The notes beneath the pieces are model-generated. The model saw only the letters and a list, made by a program, of their open reading frames with translations, made no database searches and was not told where the DNA came from. The position numbers and the translations under genes are program-made. A stretch of 17,529 nt of DNA from Eudoraea sp. (GTDB lineage Bacteria; Bacteroidota; Bacteroidia; Flavobacteriales; Flavobacteriaceae): the NCBI GenBank assembly GCA_013042125.1, contig JABDQS010000018.1:1-17529 (forward strand), in the 5' to 3' direction. Below, piece by piece: positions 1-7,521 of this stretch. The stretch's first letter is position 1, and each line of letters begins with the position of its first letter.

Positions 1-499
1 GCTTCGGAGTGATAACAAAACTGCAATACCCCTGACTGGAGTTATTCTTGTAATAATCCTGGTGATATTCCTCTGCCTCATAGAAAGTACCCAGCTCACT
101 CACCTCTGTTACTATGGGGGCGTCAAAAGAATCTGCCAACTCCTTAATAACTATTCCTGCCGTTTGTTTCTGTTCTTCATTGTGGTAATAGATCACAGAT
201 CTGTATTGAGTGCCAACATCAGCACCCTGTCTATTCACAGTAGTAGGATCATGGGTGGTCATAAAGATCACCAATAGATCGTGATAGGTAAGTATTTGCG
301 GATCATAGGTGATCTGCACTACTTCGGCATGACCGGTTAAACCAGAACAGACCTCCCTGTAGGTTGGTCTGCCAGGCGCATTACCTCCTGTATAACCGGA
401 AACCACTTTATGTACACCTTTTACTTCCTGGAAAACAGCTTCTGTGCACCAGAAACATCCACCGCCAACTGTTGCTACTTCATTGATAGTACTACTCAT
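1..499 (-). CDS. msrA: Peptide methionine-(S)-S-oxide reductase MsrA, 3' end cut by window edge
   Basis: Reduces the S-epimer of methionine sulfoxide in oxidised proteins, with electrons from thioredoxin. My translation from the ATG at 499 gives 166 residues, still open at the window edge. It has the catalytic motif GCFWCTE with the nucleophile at Cys15, then GYTGG (35-39), STG-like substrate segments including HDPTT (83-87) and GTQYRS (96-101), YHQDYY (145-150) and a late cysteine in QGYCSF (Cys159), the usual place of a resolving Cys. Cys18, just after the GCFW motif, is an additional cysteine where many MsrA proteins have Gly. The start overlaps the msrB stop by 8 bases (ATGAGTAG), so it is probably translated by coupling to msrB. 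No signal peptide is visible, so it should be cytoplasmic. The family call is very secure; only the C-terminus is unseen. Confidence 0.95.
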   Translation of the reverse strand, partial: MSSTINEVATVGGGCFWCTEAVFQEVKGVHKVVSGYTGGNAPGRPTYREVCSGLTGHAEVVQITYDPQILTYHDLLVIFMTTHDPTTVNRQGADVGTQYRSVIYYHNEEQKQTAGIVIKELADSFDAPIVTEVSELGTFYEAEEYHQDYYKNNSSQGYCSFVITPK

Positions 500-953
500 T
501 GATCTTTTCTTCCTTTAAAAGTTCCATCGACTCAGAATTTATGCAATACCGCAAACCACCAGGCTCGGGGCCGTCGGGAAAAACATGACCTAAATGGGCA
601 TCACAGCTATTACACATTACTTCTACCCGCACCATGCCAAAAGAGCTATCTTTTTTGTACTGTATCGCATTCTCTTTTATGGGCTGCGTAAAGCTGGGCC
701 ATCCGGTTCCCGAATCAAATTTAATAGTGGAATCAAAAAGCGGGGTTCCACAACATACACAGGCATATTTCCCGGCTTCATAGATGCTGCAAAGTGCTCC
801 TGAATGAGGAGATTCCGTCCCTTTCTGACGCGTGATCCTGAATTGTGCAGGCGTTAGTATCTCCTTCCATTCGGCTTCAGTTTTTTCCAGTCTGGTATCG
901 GGAGTAGGATTGCCGCTTACCGCATAATGTATAACATCTTTCCAAGTGAGCAT
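492..953 (-). CDS. msrB: Peptide methionine-(R)-S-oxide reductase MsrB
   Basis: Reduces the R-epimer of protein methionine sulfoxide, complementing MsrA. The 153-residue length is normal for a stand-alone MsrB. The SelR fold is clear: a structural zinc site from Cys65/Cys68 and Cys114/Cys117 (CVCC and CNSC), the core motif GTGWPSF (82-88), HLGHVF (120-125) and the catalytic Cys137 in RYCINS. Thr83 occupies the GxGWPSF position where many MsrB proteins carry the resolving cysteine, so recycling here must use another cysteine (Cys55 or Cys67 are the only remaining ones) or direct reduction by thioredoxin. It is the first gene of a two-gene operon, and its stop codon lies inside the start of msrA. 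A candidate Bacteroidota promoter lies just upstream. No export signal, so cytoplasmic. Confidence 0.96.
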   Translation of the reverse strand: MLTWKDVIHYAVSGNPTPDTRLEKTEAEWKEILTPAQFRITRQKGTESPHSGALCSIYEAGKYACVCCGTPLFDSTIKFDSGTGWPSFTQPIKENAIQYKKDSSFGMVRVEVMCNSCDAHLGHVFPDGPEPGGLRYCINSESMELLKEEKINE

Positions 954-968
954 GTTCTTTTATTTCTT

Positions 969-997
969 TAAAATTAGTAATTACTGTATCTGGTCAA
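969..997 (-). promoter_or_regulatory. Candidate msrBA promoter
   Basis: On the minus strand a TTG (995-997) is followed after 18 bases by TAATTTTA (969-976), one mismatch from the Bacteroidota -7 consensus TAnnTTTG. The msrB ATG follows 15 bases later, implying a very short leader. Spacing fits the flavobacterial TTG-N17-23-TAnnTTTG pattern, but the region is AT-rich and chance matches are likely. Confidence 0.3.
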
Positions 998-1095
998 TAG
1001 TCGGATTTCTTCATTTATCCTTACACCTTAAAGGTAGGACTTCCTCCTTAAATTGATGTATTTTAGCCGGGTCAATAATACTTTGAAATCATCTT

Positions 1096-1905
1096 ATGAG
1101 AACCGTAAAGAAAGACCGAATTATTTATGCGGTTCTACTATTACTAGTAATGTTGTTTTTTTGGGGAATTGAGAAATACTATTGGCCAAATAATACAGCC
1201 GTAGTTGCAGATGATGGGGGGAGTGAAATACCTTCATATGTTCTTCCTTCTTCAACAACCAATGCGGTGATCTTTCATAACTATTACGGCTTTTCGTACA
1301 ATGAATCTGACGAACAGGCAGAATGGGTTGTTTACGGGCTAAAGAGATCTCATTTAACTTCAGACGATCGCAAAAGACCTTATTTTATCGAGGACCCGAA
1401 AGTAGCATCACATTCAGCGCATTGGCGAAATTATAAGAACTCAGGATATGACAGGGGTCATTTATGCCCGGCAGGGGATCGCAGGTTTTCGGAAGCGGCT
1501 TATAATGAAACTTTTTATACAAGTAACATTAGCCCTATGAAGCGCGACTTTAATGCAGGAGTCTGGAACAGATTGGAAATGAGGGTTAGGCAATGGGCCA
1601 GGAAATACGATTTGGTCTATGTCATTACCGGTGGGGTTTTAAAAGAAGGATTGCCCTCTATTGGAGATGAGCATGTAGCCGTGCCGGAAGCTTTTTATAA
1701 AATAATTGTGCGAGGTGCTCCGGGCGGGATTAATACGATAAGTTTTTTACTGCCACATCAGGAAACAGACAAACCACTCACAGATTTTCAGGTTTCTATT
1801 GATGTGATAGAAGGGGAAACGGGGATCGATTTTTTTCAGGAATTAGAAGATGAAGAGGAAGACGCCCTGGAAAAGGAAGTGAAAAAATCGCGTTGGCGAT
1901 ATTAG
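1096..1905 (+). CDS. Membrane-anchored DNA/RNA non-specific endonuclease (DRGH / NUC family)
   Basis: A sugar-non-specific nuclease of the Serratia NucA/EndA type. Basic residues at 2-8 followed by a hydrophobic stretch (about 9-25) with no clear cleavage site suggest a signal anchor that leaves the domain in the periplasm. The catalytic core has DRGHLCPAGDR (119-129) with the general-base His122, TSNISPM (142-148), metal-binding Asn153 and Glu161; the His-Asn-Glu spacing matches the 89/119/127 triad of Serratia nuclease to within one residue. The 269-residue length is typical of flavobacterial homologues. The C-terminus is unusual: a strongly acidic run (EDEEEDALEKE) and then a basic end (KKSRWRY). 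It stands alone, divergent from msrBA. Its TAG stop overlaps the opposing rodA stop, leaving no room for a terminator. A nutrient or extracellular-DNA role is only inferred. Confidence 0.93.
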   Translation: MRTVKKDRIIYAVLLLLVMLFFWGIEKYYWPNNTAVVADDGGSEIPSYVLPSSTTNAVIFHNYYGFSYNESDEQAEWVVYGLKRSHLTSDDRKRPYFIEDPKVASHSAHWRNYKNSGYDRGHLCPAGDRRFSEAAYNETFYTSNISPMKRDFNAGVWNRLEMRVRQWARKYDLVYVITGGVLKEGLPSIGDEHVAVPEAFYKIIVRGAPGGINTISFLLPHQETDKPLTDFQVSIDVIEGETGIDFFQELEDEEEDALEKEVKKSRWRY

Positions 1906-3185
1906 TGCCATTCATTTAATCTGTTCGCATCTAGCTTTAAGAAAATAAAAAGTAGCGCTGTAAATCCGATTAGAGCTGAGCCACCATAACTAAAAAAGGG
2001 CAGAGGAATGCCAATGGTGGGAAGGATGCCGGTAACCATTCCCACATTAATAAAATAATGGATGAGTAAAATGGAAATCACTCCATAACCATACATTCGG
2101 CTAAAATCGCTTTTTTGACGTTCGGCCAGATACACGAGTCGGAGAAGCAATATGGTAAAAAGTACAACCACAGTTGCTGTGCCTGCAAAGCCCCACTCTT
2201 CGCCTACAGTACTAAAGATATAGTCTGTATGCTGTTCCGGAACAAAGTCGCCTTTAGTTCGTGTACCTTCCAGAAATCCCTTTCCAAAGAGACCTCCGGA
2301 TTCGATTGCTTTTTCGGATTGGTATGTATTATATCCTATCGTCTTTCTGATCTCGTCTAATTTTTCAGGATCTTTTTCCAGTCGAAGCCAAAGGCTAAAT
2401 CGGTCGCGATGTCTTTGCTCAAAGACATTTTCAAAAACAAAATTTACCGAGAGTGAAAAAACCACAGCAATGATAAAGAAAAGGCTCAAAGGTAGAAGAG
2501 GTACTTTGAAACTGGTCTTTTTCACCAATAAAAAGCTTGCAATTATAAGGGCGAGACTGATACTTACCCAAATGGTCCCAAACATGAGCGTAGTCATAAA
2601 GATCAGAACGGCCAATAGTGCGATCCCTAAATAGAAAAGAGGAAATCCTTCCCTGAAAAGCACAAAAATCAAAGCCAGGAATACAAGGGCGCTCCCTGGA
2701 TCGGGTTGAGGGATTATGAGCAAAGCAGGGATTAGTATTATAAGCAAGGCAAAAAGTTGATTCTTGGTACGTTTAATATCGGTTTGTATATCACTGAGGT
2801 ATTTTGCCAGGGCAAGTGCCGTAGTAAACTTGGCCAGCTCTGAGGGTTGTAAGTTAAAAAATCCCAGATCGTACCAGGAGGTAGCCCCTGCTATGGTCTT
2901 TCCAAAAAGGAAAAGTCCGATCAGGAGTACCATGGTAATAATATAAAGCAGACTGGAGAATCGTTCGTAGAAATTGGCTTCTAAGGACAAGAGGATAAAA
3001 GCTGCCAACAAGCTAACACCAATAAAGAATAGTTGCTTCCCGTAGAGCTCACTAAAATCAAAAATAGAGGAATTAATATCGGAGAAAGTGCTGGAGTAGA
3101 TGTTGACCCAGCCAATGGTGATCAACATCAGGAAGATAAAAATGGTTAACCAGTCTACCCTTTTAAGGACACTTTTACCAGACAT
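1902..3185 (-). CDS. rodA: RodA, SEDS peptidoglycan glycosyltransferase of the elongasome
   Basis: Polymerises lipid II into glycan strands for side-wall growth, in complex with PBP2. The protein has 427 residues and about ten hydrophobic segments. SEDS landmarks are LQPSELAKF (112-120), QPDPGSA (160-166), HTDYIF (319-324) whose Asp321 aligns with the essential aspartate of the family, and the C-terminal FtsW/RodA/SpoVE signature ending PLPFFSYGGSA (394-404). The large extracytoplasmic loop (about 251-318) is rich in charged residues. RodA rather than FtsW is chosen because it is the last gene of the mre operon and directly follows the PBP2 gene, overlapping it by 11 bases. The stop codon overlaps the convergent nuclease stop by 4 bases, so transcript ends of the two genes must overlap. 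Confidence 0.96.
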   Translation of the reverse strand: MSGKSVLKRVDWLTIFIFLMLITIGWVNIYSSTFSDINSSIFDFSELYGKQLFFIGVSLLAAFILLSLEANFYERFSSLLYIITMVLLIGLFLFGKTIAGATSWYDLGFFNLQPSELAKFTTALALAKYLSDIQTDIKRTKNQLFALLIILIPALLIIPQPDPGSALVFLALIFVLFREGFPLFYLGIALLAVLIFMTTLMFGTIWVSISLALIIASFLLVKKTSFKVPLLPLSLFFIIAVVFSLSVNFVFENVFEQRHRDRFSLWLRLEKDPEKLDEIRKTIGYNTYQSEKAIESGGLFGKGFLEGTRTKGDFVPEQHTDYIFSTVGEEWGFAGTATVVVLFTILLLRLVYLAERQKSDFSRMYGYGVISILLIHYFINVGMVTGILPTIGIPLPFFSYGGSALIGFTALLFIFLKLDANRLNEWH

Positions 3186-5043
3186 ATTCGTTTATCTTGA
3201 ACTCCTCTTCACTATATGGTTTTGCATATTCTGCTTCCAGGGTCTTTTCCAACATGCGTTTCTCAAGATCGGTCCGTGTGATCTCCCCTTTAAGATATTT
3301 TTCAATTAACAGTGAAGCGATATGACCGGCATATCTGGCTCCGTAATACCCGTGTTCAATATAAACTGCAAGTGCAATTTTTGGGTTATCAACCGGGGCA
3401 AATGCAATAAATACAGAATGGTCTGTTAGCTGAGTACGCACCCCATCTATCTTGGTAAAGTTCTCTACAGTTCCTGTTTTACCGGCGATCTTTACACCAG
3501 GGATCTGTAGCCATTTAGCCGTTCCTTTTGTATAAACATCGGCCATTCCCTGCACAATAGGGTCGAAATACTGCTTTTGAATAGTCGTGTAATGAGGGGT
3601 CGTATATTTTGGATCTTCAATAGGCTCGCCCGCAATAGTTTTGATTATATGAGGAGTATAAAAGTAGCCCCGGTTTGCTATCGCAGCGGTCATATTAGCC
3701 AGCTGTATGGGTGTGGCAGCTACTTCGCCCTGCCCAATAGCGTTGGAAATAATATAGGAAGAAGCCCACCTGTTGTCTCCGTATACCCTGTCGTAATACG
3801 CCTTGTTTGGCACCCTTCCTTTTCTTCCTGTTGGCAGGTCGTATCCGAGGAAATCACCTAAGCCAAAGCTTTTAATGTGTTTCTCCCAAACGTCCATACC
3901 TTCATCGGTAGTAGGGTATTTGTCATAGATCTTTCGGAATGTCCCTGCGAAATAGGCATTACAGGATTTATAAATTCCGGAGTTCATGTTCCTCAGGCCT
4001 CCACCGCAATGGCATCCTCTTTTCTTGTTTCCAACATAAAATCCGTTGTAACAACGTATGGTAGTCTCCGGTTTGATCACGCCTTCCTGAAGAGCAATAA
4101 GGGCATTTAATGTTTTGAACGGTGATCCCGGAGAAGGCTGAGCGAGAAGTGCCCTGTCCCAGGTTGGTTTAGAAATGGTATCATAGTGAAGTTTACTATA
4201 ATTTTTTGAACGTTCTCTTCCTACAAGTAAGGCCGGGTCATATGTGGGCCCGGAGATCAGAGTGAGTATCTCACCAGAGGTAGGTTCAATGGCTACAATG
4301 CCGCCTCGTTTTCCAATCATCAGGCGTTCCCCATACTCCTGTAAAACCTTGTCTAAGGTTACGTGAATTTCTTTACCCTGTTCCGGAAGGGTATCCATGG
4401 CACCATCTTTATAAGGACCAATAGCTCTGTTAAATCTGTCTTTTTGTATGTATTTAACCCCTTTTATTCCTCTCAGGTAATCTTCATACTGTTTTTCTAT
4501 TCCGGTTCTTCCTGTGAGTTCGCCTTGCTTGTAATACGGATTCTTTTTAATATCCGAATCATTTACTTCGGAAATATACCCCAAAACATTGGCGCTACTA
4601 TGGGTGGCATAATAACGTAGCGATCTTTTCTGGATATAAAAACCTTCATACTTCCTCATTTTTTCCTGAAGACGCGCGTAGTCTTCTTTAGAAAGTTGCG
4701 GAACCAGCACTGAGGGAAGTCGCGGCGAATACACTCTTGCCTTCTTTAATTTATCGGTAAACTGAGTTTTGTTAATACCTAGCAAAGAACAAAATTCAAG
4801 CGTATCCAGAGGCTGTACCTCTCTTGGTATGACCATCACATCGTATGCCGGCTGATTGGCTACCAGAAGTTCACCATTTCTGTCATAGATATACCCTCGT
4901 TCAGGATAATCATATATGGCTTTAATGGCCGTATCTTCCAGGATCTGGGTGGAGGAAGAACTAAATATCTGTAAATAGGATAGTCTGCCAATAAAGGTGA
5001 ATCCTATGATCACAATGATGGAAGAAAGTAAAATCTTTTTCAT
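3175..5043 (-). CDS. mrdA: Penicillin-binding protein 2, elongasome transpeptidase
   Basis: Class B PBP that cross-links side-wall peptidoglycan made by RodA. A single N-terminal membrane segment (about 4-26) is followed by a PBP-dimer/pedestal domain (about 45-215) containing RGYIYDRNGELL (49-60), then the transpeptidase domain. The three active-site motifs are present: S307-P-F-K310 with nucleophile Ser307, S360-C-N362, and K522-T-G524. The domain continues to about 583 and ends with a charged tail. The 622-residue length is normal. Four cysteines lie between SxxK and just past SxN (331, 344, 346, 361) plus His345, a cluster that could bind metal or form disulfides in the periplasm; only one other cysteine (85) exists in the protein. 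The start overlaps the mreD stop as ATGA. Start and identity are secure; the gene could also be labelled pbpA. Confidence 0.96.
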   Translation of the reverse strand: MKKILLSSIIVIIGFTFIGRLSYLQIFSSSSTQILEDTAIKAIYDYPERGYIYDRNGELLVANQPAYDVMVIPREVQPLDTLEFCSLLGINKTQFTDKLKKARVYSPRLPSVLVPQLSKEDYARLQEKMRKYEGFYIQKRSLRYYATHSSANVLGYISEVNDSDIKKNPYYKQGELTGRTGIEKQYEDYLRGIKGVKYIQKDRFNRAIGPYKDGAMDTLPEQGKEIHVTLDKVLQEYGERLMIGKRGGIVAIEPTSGEILTLISGPTYDPALLVGRERSKNYSKLHYDTISKPTWDRALLAQPSPGSPFKTLNALIALQEGVIKPETTIRCYNGFYVGNKKRGCHCGGGLRNMNSGIYKSCNAYFAGTFRKIYDKYPTTDEGMDVWEKHIKSFGLGDFLGYDLPTGRKGRVPNKAYYDRVYGDNRWASSYIISNAIGQGEVAATPIQLANMTAAIANRGYFYTPHIIKTIAGEPIEDPKYTTPHYTTIQKQYFDPIVQGMADVYTKGTAKWLQIPGVKIAGKTGTVENFTKIDGVRTQLTDHSVFIAFAPVDNPKIALAVYIEHGYYGARYAGHIASLLIEKYLKGEITRTDLEKRMLEKTLEAEYAKPYSEEEFKINEYVW

Positions 5044-5549
5044 TCTTTCTCTGCACTAAAGAGTGCGGTAATTAAAATACACAATAGGAGCGATCCTATG
5101 CTGGTAAATACTATTTTTTTCAAAAGTAAGAGCAAATGATCCAAACTAAAAATTTCGAGTAAAAAGAAAATAGTATGATGCCCTATTATTAGAAACGCTA
5201 AAAATGTAATTTGTTGTGCCTTAGTGGTATTGGTTAATTTAAAACTTTGAAACTCATAGTTTACACCAAAGACAAAACGCATAATGGCAGGCCTCAGATA
5301 AGCCATGGTTATACACGCAATGGTATGAAAGGCCAGAGTGTCTGAAAAAACGTCAATAGTGAACCCCAGTAAGAAGCTAATTAAAATAAAAACACCCCGG
5401 GGCTGTTTGATAGGATACCAATACAAGAAAAGGATATAAATCATAGGGTTGATGAACCCCATAAAATTGAGTTTATTAAAAACCAATACCTGCGCCAGTA
5501 CCAGGAACAAAAACCGCAGGGCATTTATGACATATACATTATTGGTCAT
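5040..5549 (-). CDS. mreD: MreD, inner-membrane rod-shape protein
   Basis: Small integral-membrane component of the elongasome that works with MreC to couple MreB filaments to the RodA-PBP2 synthase. The 169 residues are almost all hydrophobic, with about five predicted membrane segments (for example 8-24, 33-44, 52-68, 112-131 and 143-165). The early proline-rich membrane segment and the GFTIDVFSD stretch (62-70) match the usual MreD pattern of G-x-x-x-D-x-x-s. MreD proteins diverge strongly, so the position between mreC and mrdA carries much of the weight. The start lies 11 bases inside mreC and the stop overlaps the mrdA start by 4 bases, so translation is probably coupled on both sides. 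Confidence 0.9.
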   Translation of the reverse strand: MTNNVYVINALRFLFLVLAQVLVFNKLNFMGFINPMIYILFLYWYPIKQPRGVFILISFLLGFTIDVFSDTLAFHTIACITMAYLRPAIMRFVFGVNYEFQSFKLTNTTKAQQITFLAFLIIGHHTIFFLLEIFSLDHLLLLLKKIVFTSIGSLLLCILITALFSAEKE

Positions 5550-6357
5550 TGCTTATCTTTTCTTCTAAACTTCTGATTTCGGCGCTATTTTTATTTTTGA
5601 TAATATACACCTGTTTAAGGTTGGTCATGTCATTGAACAAAGCAACTTCTATATCATAAAAGCTTTGAGAAGTTGTAAGGTCGAATTTTTTAATAGTTCC
5701 TATTGGAATGTTTTCAGGAAAGATGCTAGACATGGCCCCTGTAACAATAGTGTCGCCAATATTTAGAGGCACCATTCTGGGGATATCTTCCAATTGAACC
5801 ACATCGTATCGATTTGTATCCCACTTCAAAGAGCCAAAATTATTGGTATTCTTGATCTTGGCGTTAATATTGGATTTAGTATTCAAAAGACTCTGAACCG
5901 CAGCAAATTTATTGGAGGTATGCTCAACAATTCCCAAAATACCCTTTGAGGTTATCACACCCATATCTTGTTCAATACTATCCTTTCTTCCTTTATTTAC
6001 AGTGATATAATTGTTGCGAAGCGAATAGCTATTCTTTATGATCTTCGCGGGGATGATCTGAAAAGTAAAAGAATCTAATTCCTGAGTTGCTATTTCTTCA
6101 TCATCGGCATTGAATAATAGTGTTCGCAAACGGGTATTCTCTTCCATTAATTTCCTGTTCTCTTCTCTGAGATCAAAATATTCTGTGATACTGGTTTCTG
6201 TATTATAGATACTACCCGATACCCAATTGGCAGAATTAAAAAAACGGGCTCTGTGAAAGGAATGAGATTGAATACTCAGGCTCATTCCCACAAATAATAA
6301 GAAAAGATAAAGCAACGTGGTCTTGTTGCGAAGGATGAAGTTGATAATCTGCTGCAT
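5539..6357 (-). CDS. mreC: MreC, periplasmic rod-shape scaffold
   Basis: Bitopic protein whose periplasmic part self-assembles and activates PBP2. One membrane segment (about 12-29) is followed by a polar coiled coil (about 58-82, with REENRKLMEENTRLRTLL) and then the paired beta domains (about 98-255). MreC-typical stretches include VNKGRKDSIEQDMGVI (120-135), GILGIVEHTSNKFAAVQSLLN (near 139-159) and FPENIPIGTI (213-222). The 272-residue length is normal for Bacteroidota. It overlaps mreD by 11 bases. It is separated from mreB by 76 bases that carry no terminator or clear promoter, so it is probably on the same transcript. Confidence 0.94.
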   Translation of the reverse strand: MQQIINFILRNKTTLLYLFLLFVGMSLSIQSHSFHRARFFNSANWVSGSIYNTETSITEYFDLREENRKLMEENTRLRTLLFNADDEEIATQELDSFTFQIIPAKIIKNSYSLRNNYITVNKGRKDSIEQDMGVITSKGILGIVEHTSNKFAAVQSLLNTKSNINAKIKNTNNFGSLKWDTNRYDVVQLEDIPRMVPLNIGDTIVTGAMSSIFPENIPIGTIKKFDLTTSQSFYDIEVALFNDMTNLKQVYIIKNKNSAEIRSLEEKISNDQ

Positions 6358-6433
6358 TCACTTTATCTATTGGATGCTCTCATCTCCTTCATGAAAGAAC
6401 CTGTAAGAGCCATTAACGGATCATACTGAGGAA

Positions 6434-7462
6434 CTATTTGATGAGAATACTTTTGTAGCGTTCTAAATTTTTAAGAGCAATACCTGTACCTCTTACAACT
6501 GCCCTCAGTGGATCTTCTGCAATATACACAGGAAGATCAGTTTTTTGAGAAAGTCTTCGGTCCAGGCCTCTTAGCATTGATCCTCCACCTGCAAGGTAGA
6601 TGCCTGTATTGTATATATCTGCGGCCAGTTCCGGAGGAGTTTGTGACAAGGTTTCCATAACCGCATCCTCCACACGTAAAATAGACTTGTCTAATGCCTT
6701 TGCGATCTCCCGGTAAGATATGGACACTTGTTTTGGTTTTCCTGTTAAAAGGTCCCTTCCCTGCACAGACATTTCATCTGGGGGCGATTGCAGGTCCTCT
6801 GTAGCAGAACCTATTTTGATCTTAATATTTTCTGCTGTGGTCTCACCAACGTATAAATTGTGTTGAGTGCGCATATAATAAATGATGTCATTGGTAAAGA
6901 CATCTCCCGCAATTTTAACCGACTTGTCGCAGACGATACCGCCCAGGGCTATAACAGCGATTTCTGTTGTACCCCCACCTATATCCACGATCATATTTCC
7001 TTTGGGCTGCATAATATCCAGGCCAATTCCAATGGCTGCTGCCATAGGTTCGTGAATAAGGTAGACCTCTTTTCCATTGACGCGCTCGGCAGATTCTTTT
7101 ACGGCTCGCATCTCAACTTCTGTAATTCCCGATGGTATACAGATCACCATTCTTAAGGCTGGTGGAAACCATTTTTTCTTTAATGCCGGAATATTTTTGA
7201 TGAACATATTGATCATCTTTTCCGAGGCGTCAAAATCAGCAATCACCCCATCCTTAAGCGGACGTATAGTTTTTATATTTTCATGGGTCTTTCCCTGCAT
7301 TTGGTTGGCTTCCCTCCCTACTGCAATGATCTTTCCGGTAATTCTGTCTCTGGCAACGATAGAAGGACTATCTACTACCACTTTATCATTATGTATGATC
7401 AGAGTATTGGCGGTTCCAAGGTCGATAGCGATCTCCTCGGTTAAAAAATCAAAAAATCCCAT
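6434..7462 (-). CDS. mreB: MreB, actin-like rod-shape determining protein
   Basis: ATP-binding bacterial actin that forms membrane-bound filaments guiding lateral wall synthesis. The actin-fold motifs are intact: phosphate-1 loop IDLGTANT (13-20), HEPMAAAIG (137-145) with Glu139 at the hydrolysis site, phosphate-2 loop DIGGGTTEI (160-168) and the adenosine motif AGGGSML (291-297). The N-terminus MGFFDFL is an amphipathic, membrane-binding type sequence. The 342-residue length is standard. The start is fixed by the short N-terminal leader before the first beta strand. It is the first gene of the shape operon proper, preceded by a candidate promoter just after purH; read-through from purH is also possible because no terminator separates them. 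Confidence 0.97.
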   Translation of the reverse strand: MGFFDFLTEEIAIDLGTANTLIIHNDKVVVDSPSIVARDRITGKIIAVGREANQMQGKTHENIKTIRPLKDGVIADFDASEKMINMFIKNIPALKKKWFPPALRMVICIPSGITEVEMRAVKESAERVNGKEVYLIHEPMAAAIGIGLDIMQPKGNMIVDIGGGTTEIAVIALGGIVCDKSVKIAGDVFTNDIIYYMRTQHNLYVGETTAENIKIKIGSATEDLQSPPDEMSVQGRDLLTGKPKQVSISYREIAKALDKSILRVEDAVMETLSQTPPELAADIYNTGIYLAGGGSMLRGLDRRLSQKTDLPVYIAEDPLRAVVRGTGIALKNLERYKSILIK

Positions 7463-7507
7463 TATGATTGTTTAGTTTGGTTAAGATAAACGGGTGCATT
7501 TCATCGA

Positions 7508-7515
7508 CAAAAGTA
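7508..7515 (-). promoter_or_regulatory. Candidate -7 element of a promoter for mreB
   Basis: On the minus strand TACTTTTG is an exact match to the Bacteroidota -7 consensus TAnnTTTG, 45 bases upstream of the mreB ATG and just past the purH stop. No TTG lies at the expected -33 distance; that region would fall at the end of purH and is only T-rich. It would allow the shape operon to be transcribed independently of purH. Confidence 0.42.
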
Positions 7516-7521
7516 GTAAAA

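Noticed and set aside
62..277. 71-residue plus-strand open frame at the left end
   Set aside because: Antisense to msrA, whose translation through the same bases is continuous and carries all family motifs.
1025..1035. Small palindrome ACCTT-A-AAGGT in the msrB-nuclease divergent gap
   Set aside because: Only 5-bp arms, AT-rich neighbourhood, and no second copy or promoter overlap that would support an operator.
1048..1076. Possible promoter for the nuclease (TTG about 20 bases before an AATACTTTG stretch)
   Set aside because: The -7 word matches only six of eight consensus positions, and TATTTTAG nearby is an equally good competitor; not enough to call.
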